From Candidatus Hecatellales archaeon (GTDB taxonomy: Archaea; Thermoproteota; Bathyarchaeia; Hecatellales; Hecatellaceae): DNA of 15,415 bases. The stretch spans positions 1-15,415 of the forward strand of contig QMYD01000006.1 of the NCBI GenBank assembly GCA_003662485.1, given 5' to 3'. Shown here piece after piece: positions 1 to 8,700 of the stretch (its first letter is position 1; every line of letters starts with the position of its first letter). A program made the position numbers and the translations under genes. The notes below the pieces were generated by a model. The model had not been told where the DNA came from. It saw nothing but the letters and a program-made list of their open reading frames with translations, and made no database searches.

Positions 1-178
1 ATCTAAGCCCGAAGCCCCTCCCGAAAATAGGCGGCCACTCTGCGGCCAGCCTTCCCGGCAACGGGGGGCAAGCCGCAGACGAGGGCCCGGGTAGAAGACC
101 CGGTTGATGGGGTGGGGGTGTAAGCGCCAAGACCCTTTCCGGGTCGAGGCGTTCAGCCCGCCACTCCCAACAGCCCGA
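1..178 (+). rRNA. 23S ribosomal RNA, 3' end (partial)
   Basis: This is the last part of the large-subunit rRNA; the rest lies before the window. The first bases (ATCTAAGCCCGAAGC) match the conserved region read as AUCUAAGCACGAAAC in E. coli. Further on, AGAAGACCCGGTTGAT (92-107) and GGTGTAAGCGCC (116-127) are the universal segments near the 3' end. GAGGCGTTCAGCCCGCC (145-161) followed by CAGCCCGAG is the typical archaeal 23S terminus. The exact end near 178 is inferred by homology from memory. No 5S gene or tRNA follows, which fits lineages with unlinked 5S genes. Confidence 0.93.
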
Positions 179-244
179 GATGCCGGGTCAGGGAGCCACA
201 CCAGGCGGAAAACCTCTGCACGGCGCTCCAAGTCTTTTCAGAAG

Positions 245-252
245 GCTTAAAG
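245..252 (+). promoter_or_regulatory. TATA-like box of the small gene after 23S
   Basis: GCTTAAAG is centred about 27 bases before the ATG at 276. That is the spacing expected for an archaeal TATA box driving a leaderless transcript. It helps choose 276 over the ATG at 180, which abuts the rRNA end. Sequence match only. Confidence 0.35.
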
Positions 253-275
253 CAAGGCTTAACCTACTTTCCCAT

Positions 276-611
276 ATGCCTGAGATTAAGGTTAGCCGAA
301 GCGAGTTTGAGAGGTGGCTTCTAACAGAGCATAAAAGCGTTTTCACGTCGGAAAGTCAGGTTAGGGACTTCCTAGCCTCAGGCATGGTTTTCCTCCTAGT
401 TTCAGGGAGCAGCCTCCTCAAATCCTACATTCTAAGGCGTGTTAGGCTGACTGAGGATTGGGGGAGCCTCCCTAAAACAGCTTCAAGCCAAGCCCGATTA
501 TGGTGGATTTTCTCCCAAGCCGTGGAAAGCATTCAGGCGGATAAGGACAGCCTCACAATAGTCTATAAGTCAAAGGAGAAGTATAGGCTCCCCATCAAAT
601 ACGCTCCTTAA
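276..611 (+). CDS. Hypothetical protein downstream of 23S rRNA
   Basis: A 111-residue protein that I do not recognise. It is charged and soluble-looking, with a Trp/Ser-rich middle and a C-terminal stretch likely to form beta strands (SLTIVYKSKEKYRLPIKY); I see no signal peptide or membrane helix. The open frame extends upstream to an ATG at 180, but that start touches the mature 23S end, and the extra 32 residues are Pro/Gly/Arg-rich and would read the rRNA trailer. I prefer ATG 276, which has no ribosome binding site but has a TATA-like box at leaderless spacing. Codon use resembles the neighbouring GC-rich genes, which supports a real gene. A T-run follows the stop. Confidence 0.55.
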   Translation: MPEIKVSRSEFERWLLTEHKSVFTSESQVRDFLASGMVFLLVSGSSLLKSYILRRVRLTEDWGSLPKTASSQARLWWIFSQAVESIQADKDSLTIVYKSKEKYRLPIKYAP

Positions 612-613
612 AA

Positions 614-618
614 TTTTT
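614..618 (+). terminator. T-run after the first gene
   Basis: TTTTT lies three bases after the stop of the small gene, without a strong stem before it. Archaeal termination can use such T-runs alone, so this is a plausible but weak terminator. Confidence 0.25.
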
Positions 619-661
619 CCTAACGCAGGGCCGGGAGGCTTTAAGCAGAATTCTGAGGGAA

Positions 662-674
662 GCTTTTAAATATT
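662..674 (+). promoter_or_regulatory. Promoter (TATA box) of the Nramp-like transporter
   Basis: GCTTTTAAATATT is a good archaeal TATA box. It predicts transcription from about 693-697, leaving a short leader that carries the ribosome binding site GGAGGGTG (702-709) ahead of the TTG start at 714. Confidence 0.55.
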
Positions 675-713
675 AGCTTTTGAATATCAATTTCCGTTTT
701 TGGAGGGTGCGGC

Positions 714-2159
714 TTGCCTCAGGAAAAAGCTGAGGGTGAGCTTCCTCCACCGCCTGTGGGGCTTAAAGCCCACTTAAAGGCTATTGGTCCGGGAATAATC
801 CTAGCCTCCCTCTCCATTGGGGCGGGTGAATGGTTCCTCTTCCCTGCCATGGTGGTAATCTACGGGCCAATGCTCATGTGGACAGCCCTCATAGGCTGCA
901 TCGTCCAAGCCGTACTAGGCTCAGAATCCATGAAGTACACGATTTACTGCGGGCAGCCTATCCATCAAGCCTACATGAAGCTTGGCAAGCCTCTAGCTTG
1001 GGCTTGGGCCTGGACGCTTCTCCTCTTCATCCCGGTAATGTGGCCTGGCTGGGCTGCAGCCTCCGCCACCGCCATCGCAGCCCTACAGCTTGGAAGGCTC
1101 CCAGGTCCGGGAGACAGCATGCTAGTTCTGGCTTGGGGTGCAATCCTACTGGTGCTTTGCCTGGTCATCCTCCACATTGGAGTGAAGATTGAGAGAACGC
1201 TTGAGCTTATCATGTGGCCCATCGTAATTCTGGTTATTGTACTAGTGGCTGTAAGCGTTGCCATTGGCGCTCCGGGAAGCGCCTGGCTTGACGTTTGCAA
1301 GGGCTTCTTCACCCCAGGCTTTCCAAGGGGAGGCAACTGGTTCATCATTGCAGCCGCCATAGCCTACCTGCCAGCAGGCTTCGGCTTCAACCTCATACTT
1401 TCAAGCTACGCTAGGGATAAGGGCTGGGGTATGGGAAGCAAAACAGGCTTCATCTCAGCCCTAATAGGAGGCAAAAAAGTTAAAATAGCCACTAAGGAGG
1501 TTCCCTTCAAGCTGGATGAGGAGAACCTTAGAAGGTGGAAGGGCTGGCTTAAAACCGTGAGGATTGACAGCTGGATTGTAATGTCCCTCATAACCTTCAT
1601 AACCGTGCTGATGACCAGTGTTCTCGCCTATGGGATTCTCGCTCCAAAAGGGCTTAAGCCCATGGGCTTCAAGGTTGCAGCCGTTCAGGCTGAAGCTCTC
1701 GCAAGCATCATTGGCCCCATAGCCTGGCCCATAATCCTCTTTGGAGGCTTCTTCATGCTCTTCGGAACTCAGTTCGGCCTAATGGATGGTGTTTCAAGGA
1801 TAATCACGGACAACTTCTGGATTTCAAGTGAGAGGGCTAGGAGAATCTTCGGCGACGACCCACGCAAACTATACTACACCGTCCTATACATCCTCTTCGC
1901 TGTAGCCATGGTTTTGCTGATTGGCATGATAGGCTTCGGCCTCGCAAAGCCCTACGAGCTTGCAGCCATAGGGGCAAACCTAGGCCTCTTCGCCCTAGTC
2001 ATGGTCTTCCCACTCCAAATAATCGTAAACTACAAGCTCATGCCCAGAGAGTTGAGGCCGAACCCCGTCACCACGCTAATCCTAATCATTGGAACCATCT
2101 TCTACATCGTCTTCCTTACAGGCCTCCTAGTGCAGGTACTAACAGGAGTGAGGCTTTAA
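714..2159 (+). CDS. Nramp-related membrane transporter
   Basis: A 481-residue polytopic membrane protein with about 11 hydrophobic helices, of the Nramp (MntH) superfamily by its opening GPGIILASLSIGAGEW and overall length. Canonical Nramp proteins bind Mn/Fe through a DPGN motif in helix 1 and an MPH-type motif in helix 6. Here the helix-1 site reads GAGEW (36-40) and the helix-6 region reads PAGFGFN (220-226), so neither metal ligand set is kept. It belongs with the divergent Nramp-related proteins of unknown substrate, and metal transport should not be assumed. A hydrophilic loop around residues 236-285 is Lys/Arg-rich. TTG start at 714 is set by GGAGGGTG five bases upstream. It stands alone between its own promoter and the next promoter. 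Confidence 0.85.
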   Translation: MPQEKAEGELPPPPVGLKAHLKAIGPGIILASLSIGAGEWFLFPAMVVIYGPMLMWTALIGCIVQAVLGSESMKYTIYCGQPIHQAYMKLGKPLAWAWAWTLLLFIPVMWPGWAAASATAIAALQLGRLPGPGDSMLVLAWGAILLVLCLVILHIGVKIERTLELIMWPIVILVIVLVAVSVAIGAPGSAWLDVCKGFFTPGFPRGGNWFIIAAAIAYLPAGFGFNLILSSYARDKGWGMGSKTGFISALIGGKKVKIATKEVPFKLDEENLRRWKGWLKTVRIDSWIVMSLITFITVLMTSVLAYGILAPKGLKPMGFKVAAVQAEALASIIGPIAWPIILFGGFFMLFGTQFGLMDGVSRIITDNFWISSERARRIFGDDPRKLYYTVLYILFAVAMVLLIGMIGFGLAKPYELAAIGANLGLFALVMVFPLQIIVNYKLMPRELRPNPVTTLILIIGTIFYIVFLTGLLVQVLTGVRL

Positions 2160-2252
2160 TACTTCAAACCCTCTTCCCCTATTTCTCTTAAGAAGAACGA
2201 ACGATTCAAGGGATGTTCTTAAAAGTTGTAGGAGAACCTTATTCAAGTAAAA

Positions 2253-2270
2253 ACCTTCAAGTTGAAAGGT
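2253..2270. promoter_or_regulatory. Imperfect palindrome upstream of the cohesin operon
   Basis: ACCTTCAAGTTGAAAGGT reads as an inverted repeat (TTCAA-G-TTGAA, flanked by ACC and AGGT with one extra base). The one-base centre suits a protein operator rather than an RNA hairpin. It lies in the 241-base AT-rich gap 2160-2400, about 90 bases before the operon TATA box. The rest of that gap holds only AT-rich sequence and no convincing gene. Confidence 0.2.
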
Positions 2271-2350
2271 CTTCCTTACAATTTAAACGTAAAATTAAGT
2301 CTTTCCTACCAAAATGGAAAGATATACTATTGTTTCCCCATTTACCCAAA

Positions 2351-2366
2351 AAATTTTAAATATTTC
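2351..2366 (+). promoter_or_regulatory. Promoter (TATA box) of the cohesin/dockerin operon
   Basis: AAATTTTAAATATTTC contains TTTAAATA, a strong archaeal TATA box. Transcription would start near 2383-2386, giving a leader of about 15-18 bases before the TTG at 2401. No further good promoter is seen before the end of the four-gene operon. Confidence 0.55.
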
Positions 2367-2400
2367 AGCCTCGTATTTTTAAGAAAAGAAGATGTGATGG

Positions 2401-4425
2401 TTGTTCCAGAAGCTATATCCTCTACTCCTTTTAACCGTGCTGGTTTTCTCCGTTTTTTCGGCGGCTTTAACGGCCTGGGCTCTACATCCAATAGTGCAGG
2501 TGGAGGGTCAGCCCTCGGAGCCTTGGGTGGGCTTATGGACAGCGGAGGAGCCCTCAGCCAGCTGGATCGAATGGCATGAGAAGTCTGAAGCGGCGAAGTG
2601 GGGTGCACCTATTCCTCAGGGGAGAATGGGAATCCTCGCCCTACACCCCATCAACGTCACCGAATCAGCTACCTTGAGTAGAAGCCTAAAACTTGAGGCC
2701 GATAATCCGGTTTTAAAGCTTGGGGTTGCCGCAGCCGATATTGAAGGGGCAGACTGGGTTTTAAGCATCCTGGTGAACGGTGAATACCTCGTCAAGGATA
2801 GGGTGGTAAGCGGAAGTGAAGGCTGGGTTGACCTATCCTACAACCTCAGCAAGTATGCCCATAAGAACGTGAACATTCTTATCGCAATGTCGGCTGGAGG
2901 AAGCCACGACTGGCTCTGGGAGCAAGTCTTCATAGACTACATTACCGTAACACCCATAGATGAGGATGCCTCCACCACGACGACAACCACGACTACGCCA
3001 CCCCAGGTTTCCATCCTTCTGGAGGAAGACTTCAACGATGGTGAAGCCCAAGCCTTCGGGGGTGAAACTGGAGGGTGGAAGGTGGTGAACGGAATGTACA
3101 CGGCCACCCTAGGGGTTTTCAGGTTTTCGCTGGCAGGCGAGCCCTACTGGAAAGACTACGTGGTGGAAGCTGACTTCATCCATGCGCGGGATGGAGGCCT
3201 CCTCGTCAGGGCTCAAGACCAGGACAACGCTATTGCGCTAATAGTCAAGCCAAACAATAACTCCATCTACTGGCATGTGAGGAAGAATGGAAACTGGGGA
3301 TACGTCCTAGAGAGTGTAGCCCTAGGCCACCAGCCCGGAGAAAACCTCCACGTGAAACTAGTGGCAGAAGACGGCGAATTCAAGGCCTACGTGAACGGGG
3401 AGCTTAAAACAACCCTAAAAACCGGAGAGTTCCCAACGGGTAAAATAGGCTTATACCTCTACACGCCCCAAGACCAGTACTGGGACAACGTAAAGGTCTA
3501 CATCGTGAAGCCGCCTACGCCAACCTTAAACTTCGAGCTTTCCATCCAGCCGGTGGAGGCCGTAGTAAGCCAGGGTGAAACAGCAGTCTTTAAGGTTGAC
3601 GTAACCTTCCTCGAAGGTTTCATGCTCCCCGTAACCTTAACCCTTAAGGGGCTTCCAGTAGGAGCCACATGTAGCTTCACTCCTCAAACCCTGACCCATA
3701 CGGGCAGATCCACGCTCACCGTTGAAACCGTGGAAACCACTCCAACTGGAACCTACAACCTAACCGTTGAGGGGAAAAGCGGTAGCATAACCCAGACGGG
3801 CAAGATAACCCTAACGGTAAACCCAAAGCAAGCCGTAACCACCAAACCTCAGGGCAAGAAAACCGAAACCCTAGTCTACGTAAAGGATTATGGGAAGCCA
3901 GGTGGAAGCGTAATCTCCATACCCGTCTACGTGAGTAGGGCGGAGAAAATTGGAAACATGGACTTTAAGGTGGCCTACGATGGGTCCGTGTTGAAGGCTA
4001 CCGGGTATAGGCCTGGCTCCCTAACCGCCAGCAGCCTCCTAGAGGCAAGAATCGCCGACGGCATGGTTAGCGTCGCCTTCACCGACCCTAAGGGGATAAA
4101 CGGTGATGGAACCCTCATCTACATCGACTTTGAGGTGGTGGGGAAAACCGGAGCTAGCTGCACTATAACGCCAACCATCACCGTGGCTAACGAGTTTAAG
4201 ACTCATACGCCCCTAGCCATTTCAACCAAGCCTGGAAACTTCACCGTGAAGGGTCTTCAAGGAGATGCTAATGGGGATGGGAGAATAACAGCCGTAGACG
4301 CCTTGATGGCCCTAAAAATGGCAGTTGAAAAAATACCAGTAGACTTCGTCTGCGACATGAATGGGGATGGCAGGGTTACCTCGCTGGACGCCACCATCAT
4401 CAGGGAGAAAGCCCTAACCATGTAG
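2401..4425 (+). CDS. Secreted lectin-like protein with C-terminal cohesin and dockerin
   Basis: 674 residues. A signal peptide (1 to about 28) is followed by an unassigned beta-rich domain (to about 188), a Thr-run linker (about 191-198), a concanavalin-like domain (203-370; opens EEDFNDG and closes YWDNVKVY, as in LamG/DUF1080-type glycan-binding folds), an Ig-like domain (377-474), a type I-like cohesin (489-618) and a dockerin (621-674). Both dockerin calcium loops are complete: DANGDGRITAVD and DMNGDGRVTSLD carry D-N-D-D at positions 1, 3, 5 and 12. There is no transmembrane anchor, so the protein should be exported and held by docking. The TTG start is the first possible one after an in-frame TGA at 2395. 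It is first in an operon; the next gene begins 13 bases after its stop. Domain calls are from sequence patterns; carbohydrate binding is inferred. Confidence 0.88.
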   Translation: MFQKLYPLLLLTVLVFSVFSAALTAWALHPIVQVEGQPSEPWVGLWTAEEPSASWIEWHEKSEAAKWGAPIPQGRMGILALHPINVTESATLSRSLKLEADNPVLKLGVAAADIEGADWVLSILVNGEYLVKDRVVSGSEGWVDLSYNLSKYAHKNVNILIAMSAGGSHDWLWEQVFIDYITVTPIDEDASTTTTTTTTPPQVSILLEEDFNDGEAQAFGGETGGWKVVNGMYTATLGVFRFSLAGEPYWKDYVVEADFIHARDGGLLVRAQDQDNAIALIVKPNNNSIYWHVRKNGNWGYVLESVALGHQPGENLHVKLVAEDGEFKAYVNGELKTTLKTGEFPTGKIGLYLYTPQDQYWDNVKVYIVKPPTPTLNFELSIQPVEAVVSQGETAVFKVDVTFLEGFMLPVTLTLKGLPVGATCSFTPQTLTHTGRSTLTVETVETTPTGTYNLTVEGKSGSITQTGKITLTVNPKQAVTTKPQGKKTETLVYVKDYGKPGGSVISIPVYVSRAEKIGNMDFKVAYDGSVLKATGYRPGSLTASSLLEARIADGMVSVAFTDPKGINGDGTLIYIDFEVVGKTGASCTITPTITVANEFKTHTPLAISTKPGNFTVKGLQGDANGDGRITAVDALMALKMAVEKIPVDFVCDMNGDGRVTSLDATIIREKALTM

Positions 4426-4438
4426 GAGGCGCTGAAAA

Positions 4439-5785
4439 GTGAAGGCCAGAGCAGTTTTACTCTTCCTCCTCCTAGCCCTCATCCTTTCACCTCTCCCATC
4501 CTGCATGGCGGCTGGAATGGAGGTGAGCATTGGAGACTACACGGGCAGGCAAGGTGAAACGGTCGACGTGCCCATAAAGGTTTCCGAGGCTGAAAACGTG
4601 GGAAGCATGGATATCACGCTTGAGTTTGATCCTTCCGTGCTGGCCCTTGAAGACGTGAAGCGGGGAACCCTAACCCAGAAAAGCATTGTCGAATATAATG
4701 CCAAACCCGGCCTGGTCAAAATTCTCATTAACGATCTGGAAGGCTTCACGGGTTCTGGAAGTGTTGCTGTGGTGAAGTTTAAGGTGGTTGGGGCTGCTGG
4801 CAGCCTGAGCGGGCTGAACCTTAAAAGTGTTGAGGCGAATGATGCGGACACCTTCGTGGACAAGCTTTTAAACGTTGAGAGTGGAAGCTTTAGGGTTAAG
4901 GCTGAGAGGGCTGCAAGCAGTCTCTCCTGCACGGTTTCACCATTAAAGCTTAAGGTGGGCGAAACCGTTACGGTTTCAGGCCTCCTAACCCCTGGAAGGG
5001 AGGCAGCCATAACCCTAACCTTCACCAAGCCCGACGGCTCTAAGATTGAGGAGACGATAACCTCCAAGCCTGACGGCTCCTACAGCTACACTTACTCGCC
5101 AGATGTTGAGGGTTCTTGGAGGGTTAAGGCAAGCTGGCCTGGAAGCGAAAACTATAAGGAGGCTTCAAGCCCTCCAGCCTCCTTCACCGTTGAGAAGCCT
5201 GCCTGCATCATCGCAACCTCAACCTTCGGCTCTGAACTCTCACCCGAAGTCCAGTTTCTAAGAGGCTTTAGGGACCATCTCGTAATGGAAACTTTTGCTG
5301 GAAGCCAGTTCATGCTGGTTTTCAACGCCTGGTATTACTCCTTCAGCCCCAGCGTGGCGGGCTTCATCTACCACCATCAAGCTGTCAGACCTTTGATGAG
5401 GGCTCTCCTATACCCGCTAATAGGGATACTACATTTAGCCTCCGCCACCCATGCAGCCTTCGCCTTCCATCCCGAGCTAGGCGTAGTCATGGCTGGGCTG
5501 GCTGCCAGCAGCCTCATAGGAGCCGTATACTTCTCCATTCCAGCCCTAGCAATTCTTGAAGCTGTTAGAAGGCTTAAGGGGAGAATGCTGAACCCACGCC
5601 AGTTTAGGCTGTGGGTTATCCCCCTACTTGCAAGCATGGTTCTAATGGTTTCAGGAGAGCTGACAGCCTCACCAATCGTCATGATGATTTCAACCGCCCT
5701 CTTCGTCCTAACAATGCTAACCTTCACCGCAACACTGGTAGGCTTCGGACTCTCTAGGAGGCTTCATGGAAGGTTAGAGGGGTAA
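4439..5785 (+). CDS. Membrane-anchored cohesin with CFI-box C-terminal domain
   Basis: 448 residues. Signal peptide (1 to about 25), cohesin domain (27 to about 153; VDVPIKVSEAENVGSMDITL is typical), Ig-like domain (about 157-252), then a C-terminal CFI-box module beginning CIIATSTFGSELSPEVQFLR at Cys256 and including NAWYYSFSPSVA (296-307). About four hydrophobic helices follow (322-343, 347-372, 389-404, 411-437), with basic residues at the end. CFI-box C-terminal domains are known from archaeal and bacterial surface proteins; here the motif reads CII. The topology suggests the cohesin faces outside on a membrane base, making this the likely docking site for the two flanking dockerin proteins. 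GTG start, with GGAGG nine bases upstream overlapping the previous stop. The next gene starts four bases after its stop. Confidence 0.88.
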   Translation: MKARAVLLFLLLALILSPLPSCMAAGMEVSIGDYTGRQGETVDVPIKVSEAENVGSMDITLEFDPSVLALEDVKRGTLTQKSIVEYNAKPGLVKILINDLEGFTGSGSVAVVKFKVVGAAGSLSGLNLKSVEANDADTFVDKLLNVESGSFRVKAERAASSLSCTVSPLKLKVGETVTVSGLLTPGREAAITLTFTKPDGSKIEETITSKPDGSYSYTYSPDVEGSWRVKASWPGSENYKEASSPPASFTVEKPACIIATSTFGSELSPEVQFLRGFRDHLVMETFAGSQFMLVFNAWYYSFSPSVAGFIYHHQAVRPLMRALLYPLIGILHLASATHAAFAFHPELGVVMAGLAASSLIGAVYFSIPALAILEAVRRLKGRMLNPRQFRLWVIPLLASMVLMVSGELTASPIVMMISTALFVLTMLTFTATLVGFGLSRRLHGRLEG

Positions 5786-5789
5786 AAGG

Positions 5790-8700
5790 TTGGCTGAAAG
5801 GCTTACACCAATCCTTTTCCTGGCAGTCCTACTCCTCTCCGTTTTCACGCTGACTTCTACAGCCTCCCAAGCGAAAACCCTGGCTGAAGAGGTGAAATCC
5901 CTAGCGCCAACCCCCCAGGAGATTGAAGAGTTAGACCGTCAATACGTTGGAGGCCTCAACACCAAGGTAGTGAAATGGGAGTTCAAGGAGCTCGGCGGAG
6001 AGGACTTGCCGAAAAATGCGGCGGCAGGCTATTTGGTCTCCATCAAAACGGTTGCAAGGCTTCAAGGGGGAGAAATCACAGCACCCACTGTCTCCGTTTA
6101 CTTGATTGCCTTCTACCTGATGGAGGATTCGAAGGCTTACCTAGACGAGTTTAAAGGTAGAATGGCTGGGGTGGGAAAGGCGGAGCTCTGGTCTCCTCAG
6201 ATACGTGAGGAGGTGAAGGACTGGGGTGTAAAGGTGAGGGAGTTCCAAGTTGGAACTGGAGAGGTAATGGTTGAGGGTAGAAGCCTCTACGAGATAAGCT
6301 GGCTGAGCCCATGGTTCCCCCACCTATACTCCGTCATGTTCACCCCGAAAAGATGCCTCTTCACAGCCATCCTAACCGTGGAGGCGAGGGGGCCTGAGGG
6401 AAGCCTCCCCCTCCCAGAAATGGCTAAGCAAATTGCAGTTAGAATATGGGAGAAAGCTCAAGGCTTCACCTGTCCAAGCCTTAAAACAGCCACGACCACC
6501 ACTACCACTACGACGGCCACAACTACGACGACTATGCTTCCTCCAACCTTAACCGTGAAGGCTTCCACCACTGAAGCCAAGTACTTAGCTGGGAGTAAGA
6601 TAACTGTGAAGGGTAGCCTATCTGGGAAGGGTAATCCTCCCCCAAACCTTATAGGAGCCACCGTGAAGGTTAAACTCGTCAGCCCCACCGGTAAAACCTA
6701 CCATGCAACGGGTAAAACCGACCAGGCTGGACGCTTCACCATAACCTGCAAGGTTCCCCCAGCTCCTGAGGGTGAAGCTGGAAGGTGGACGATAAGGGTT
6801 TCAGCGGAAACCTCTGATGGAGTAAAGGCCTCAACCAGCCTAAAGGTGGAAGTCTTACCCGTAGAGCTGAAGCTAGTCTCCGTTCACGTCGTCCAAGTAA
6901 TAGACAGGTTTTCATGTCCCCCAGGCGACCATAAGGTTCCAGCTTCCACCCAAACCCTGCTCGTCGCAGGGAGAAAAATCGGTGTGAGGGTTTACGTTTC
7001 CTGCCCAAGCCTTGAGGGGGTTAAGGATGTCACCCCTCCAGAGGTTGCTGTTCAACTTTCCATCACTGGTCCCTCAGCCCTCCAGCAGGAGAAAATCGTA
7101 AAGGTTAGTGGGGCTATTCCCTCCACCGCAGACTTTGTTTTCACACTCAACCCTGGCGTTTACACCTTCTGGGTTTCAGTTGACCCCCACGGCGAATACG
7201 TTAAACCAGGCGAGAAGCTTAAGGCAGCTATAAGCAACGTTAAAGTGGCGTGGATACCCAAAACCTTGAGGGTTTTCTTTGTAGCCATGGACATGCCCAA
7301 CCCTGAGAAGAACCCCCAGCTTAAAAGGGATTTCCAAGCCTTCTGCTATAGGCAGTTCAGCTTCATTAGGCAGGTTTACCCGCTTCCCCCCTCAAGCCTC
7401 ATCCTGAAATACGCTTGGGCCGTGCCTCCCCTCTGGGTTAAGGCTTCACGCTTCACCTTAACCCTATGGCTAGCCAACAAAACCATGCATGAGCTAGCAG
7501 AATATAAGGGGAAGGAGCCGCCTAAAGTAGACGGTAAAAAACTCGTAAGGAGCATAGGTGTTCTACCGGATAGGTGGTGGGGGAAGGGTGAGGAGGGTGT
7601 AACCTTCTGCCTGGCGGAGCGTTTAGCCTCCCTCATAAAGTATAAGACGCCATATAAGTCGATAGCAGCCCACGAGCTCGGCCACACCTTCGGCCTCTAC
7701 TGCGGCCCCTTCCTCGAACAGTATCAGCAACTCCCAGAATACGGCTTACCCGTTGAAGGCCTCGTACTTAAGGAGGGAAAAATCTACGATTTAAACAGCA
7801 GCGAGGAGAGGGTGAAGGCTTTCCCCCATCCCTGGGCTAAAGGCCAGCCTGCAGCCGGAATATACTGCTTCATGGGTCTAGCCTCTTCAAGCAATGAGGT
7901 TTGGGCTTCAAGGGAAGCCTACAACGAGTTGCTTAAGAGGCTTTTAGACCCATCCACCAGTCGAGGCCTCTTCGTTTCAGGCATAATCTTTAAGGATGGG
8001 AGGGTTAAGCTTGGAGACTGGTACCTCGTGGAGGGTGAACCAGACCCCCTACTGAAGGAGGGAGGAGACTACACCATCCGCTGCCTCTCCCCCTCAGGTG
8101 AAACCCTCTACAGTGCAAGCTTCGGAAGGAAGGGTGAAGACACGGTTTTCGCCTTCATCCTACCCTTCCCGGAGGCTGCATCAAAGGTCACCATAGAACG
8201 TGGCGGGGAAATACTGGTGGAGGCTGAAAAGTCTCCAAACCCCCCAACCATAGCTATAATCCACCCGGAGAAGGGTGAAACGCTTGGTGAAACCTGCAGG
8301 GTGGAATGGGAGGCCAGCGACCCCGACGGGGACAAGCTATCCTACAGCCTCCTCTACAGTAACGATAATGGGGAAACCTGGACGGCGGTGGCAGTCAACC
8401 TTCAAGAGCAAGCCTACACGCTTAATCTCTCCCAGCTTCCCGGTGGGAGTAGCTGCCTCCTAAGGGTGGTGGCCACCGACGGCTTCAATGTAGGGCAAGC
8501 TCTCTCCAGCGTCTTCACCGTGGAGGACAAGCCTCCAGCAGCCTGCATAATCACGCCTGAAAACGGTGAAACCTATGGGGAGGGGGAGGAAATCCGGCTT
8601 GAGGGCTTCGGATACGACTTAGAAGATGGAATACTTGAGGGGTCAAGCCTCCAATGGGTTTCAAGCTTAAACGGCCTGCCTGGAACGGGAAGCAGCCTAA

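Noticed and set aside
180..275. N-terminal extension of the first gene to ATG 180
   Set aside because: It begins at the end of mature 23S rRNA and reads the trailer region; no ribosome binding site, and the composition is unlike the rest of the protein.
2262..2579. 105-residue plus-strand frame
   Set aside because: It overlaps the signal peptide and first domain of the 2401 gene in another frame, has low-complexity Gly/Ser content and no ribosome binding site.
2970..3003. ACN repeats at 2970-3003 and 6487-6540 as CRISPR or microsatellite
   Set aside because: They encode in-frame Thr linkers between domains; no spacers or array structure.
4537..5067. 176-residue minus-strand frame inside the anchored cohesin gene
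   Set aside because: Antisense shadow of a well-supported coding region; Ser/Thr/Leu-rich with no domain.
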